Below, piece by piece: positions 63,261 through 64,000 of a DNA stretch of 64,000 nucleotides. Numbering within the stretch: the stretch's first letter is position 1; every line of letters starts with the position of its first letter. The notes below the pieces were generated by a model. That model was not told where the DNA came from. It made no database searches and was given only the letters and a program-made list of their open reading frames with translations. Source of the DNA: Acidobacteriota bacterium. GTDB lineage: Bacteria; Acidobacteriota; Thermoanaerobaculia; Multivoradales; Multivoraceae. The position numbers and the translations under genes were made by a program. The DNA is taken from assembly GCA_028875725.1 (NCBI GenBank), contig JAPPCR010000006.1, positions 124,001-188,000 on the forward strand, in the 5' to 3' direction.

Positions 63261-64000
63261 TAGAAGCGGATTCGGTACTCGGCGGAGACGAGGTGCTCGG
63301 GCTTCGCCTGGTCGCTCTCGCGCCGTTCGAGTCCGAGCTGCAGTTCGAAGGTGCGGCCGCTTTCCCTGGTTGCGCCGGGAGCGAACGAGCCGGCGCCGTT
63401 CGCCGGCGCGAAGCGGGCGCCGAGGCGCAGGTTCGTGTCCTGGGCGATGCGGACTTCAAGCAGCGGAGTGAGGACCGCGCGGATGCGGTCGAAGGCGAAG
63501 CCGTAGCCGATGCCGGCCTGGACGCCGGCTTCGTGGGAGCCCGCGAAGTTGCCTCGCGGCATCTCGTCGCGCCAGAGGCTGTCGCCGCCGTTGGCCGCGC
63601 CCCAGGTCGGGCCGAGGGAGAGCGAGAGGCCGCTGCCGTCGGTGGCCGGGTTCATGCGGGCGGTGATGCTGGCGCCCCGTTCCCGGTAGCCGGACTCTTC
63701 GTGCAGGGCGAGGGTCCGCCCCTGGAGTTCGACCTGGAACCTGGAACTTGCGACACGCAGGCCGCCCGCGACTTCGAGTCCGGCGCCGCTCACGTCGTCG
63801 CCGTCGTCGAAGCGGCCGGAGACCTGGGCGAAGGGAGTCAGCGAGTTGGAGTTCCCAAGGCTGAACTCGCGCGACGCCTCCAGCCCGAGCCTGGCGAAGC
63901 CGGTGTCGGCGCTCAGGTCGTCGATCGCCCGCTCACCGCCCGCGGTCTCGATGCGGGCGAAGCCGGCTTCCGCGCGCAGGGCGAGCTCGGTCCGTGTGTT
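63260..64000 (-). CDS. Autotransporter-type outer-membrane beta-barrel protein, C-terminal part (cut by window end)
   Basis: The open frame runs from beyond 64000 to 63260, so only the last 246 residues are visible. They alternate polar and hydrophobic residues and include SLTPFAQVSGRFDDGDDVSG, RALHEESGYRERGASI-type and LSLSLGPTWGAANGGDSLW segments, and end EYRIRF with the terminal Phe of a BAM substrate. This is the pattern of a type V autotransporter barrel as used by large surface proteins. The stop overlaps the start of the glycosyltransferase gene, so the surface protein and the two glycosylation enzymes are probably one transcript. Its passenger domain is outside the window. Confidence 0.75.
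   Translation of the reverse strand, partial: NTRTELALRAEAGFARIETAGGERAIDDLSADTGFARLGLEASREFSLGNSNSLTPFAQVSGRFDDGDDVSGAGLEVAGGLRVASSRFQVELQGRTLALHEESGYRERGASITARMNPATDGSGLSLSLGPTWGAANGGDSLWRDEMPRGNFAGSHEAGVQAGIGYGFAFDRIRAVLTPLLEVRIAQDTNLRLGARFAPANGAGSFAPGATRESGRTFELQLGLERRESDQAKPEHLVSAEYRIRF

Overview
The window is about 64 kb of very GC-rich, gene-dense bacterial DNA with no intergenic gap above about 170 bp. I see no rRNA, tRNA, insertion sequence, prophage or CRISPR. The gene content fits a free-living or host-associated, aerobic, Gram-negative-type bacterium with an outer membrane: beta-barrel proteins ending in aromatic residues, lipoproteins, a twin-arginine enzyme, aerobic HemF and a HemY-type protoporphyrinogen oxidase. 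The mix of an ACE-like M2 peptidase lipoprotein, FG-GAP/ASPIC plus TPR proteins, a PQQ-repeat protein and membrane-anchored TPR glycosyltransferases suggests Acidobacteriota, but this is an inference from gene content, not a phylogeny.

Layout. 148-7266 is a translationally coupled operon: an ECF sigma factor, a 951-residue zinc-finger/FecR anti-sigma factor and two ABC ATPase-permease pairs. 7361-13673 holds ArfB, a PQQ-repeat protein, a DUF885-like putative metallopeptidase, a membrane protein with a duplicated motif, an alpha/beta hydrolase and a VapBC-type toxin-antitoxin pair. 13697-20222 holds a beta-barrel protein and trehalose genes: a leftward otsB-GH15-GPP34-methyltransferase operon, divergent from otsA. 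20251-28736 is redox metabolism: a cytosolic reductive-dehalogenase-like protein, MsrP, an AmpG-like MFS carrier, a PspC protein, GlcD and GlcE without GlcF, and an aldehyde dehydrogenase.

28796-37929 is a leftward haem operon, hemCD(fused)-hemL-hemF-hemH-hemA-hemE-hemG. It covers glutamyl-tRNA to protohaem except for hemB. 38058-43902 holds an M2 peptidase, exonuclease III, a ferritin-MFS pair and malate dehydrogenase. 44041-53818 runs rightward: a 1185-residue secreted multi-domain protein, then galE, a DsbA-like protein, an FG-GAP/ASPIC lipoprotein, a TPR protein and gltX, overlapping start to stop. glnS converges on gltX. 55654-58806 is a two-component system divergent from a Spy/CpxP-like periplasmic gene, with a TTGTAA direct repeat between them. 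58940-64000 holds a beta-hydroxyacid dehydrogenase and a leftward three-gene set: an autotransporter-type beta-barrel (cut by the window end), a DPM-type glycosyltransferase fused to GtrA, and a TMTC-like GT-C/TPR membrane protein.

Two genome habits recur. Many transcription units begin with a TANNNT box 6-9 bases before the start codon and no Shine-Dalgarno sequence, suggesting leaderless mRNAs. Most convergent gene pairs carry a GC-rich hairpin without a T-tract over or between their stop codons. The most interesting system candidate is the glycosyltransferase trio at 59827-64000, which looks like a bacterial counterpart of lipid-linked-sugar-dependent protein O-glycosylation coupled to a surface protein. 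Next come the sigma/giant anti-sigma/ABC operon and the cytosolic reductive-dehalogenase-like gene.
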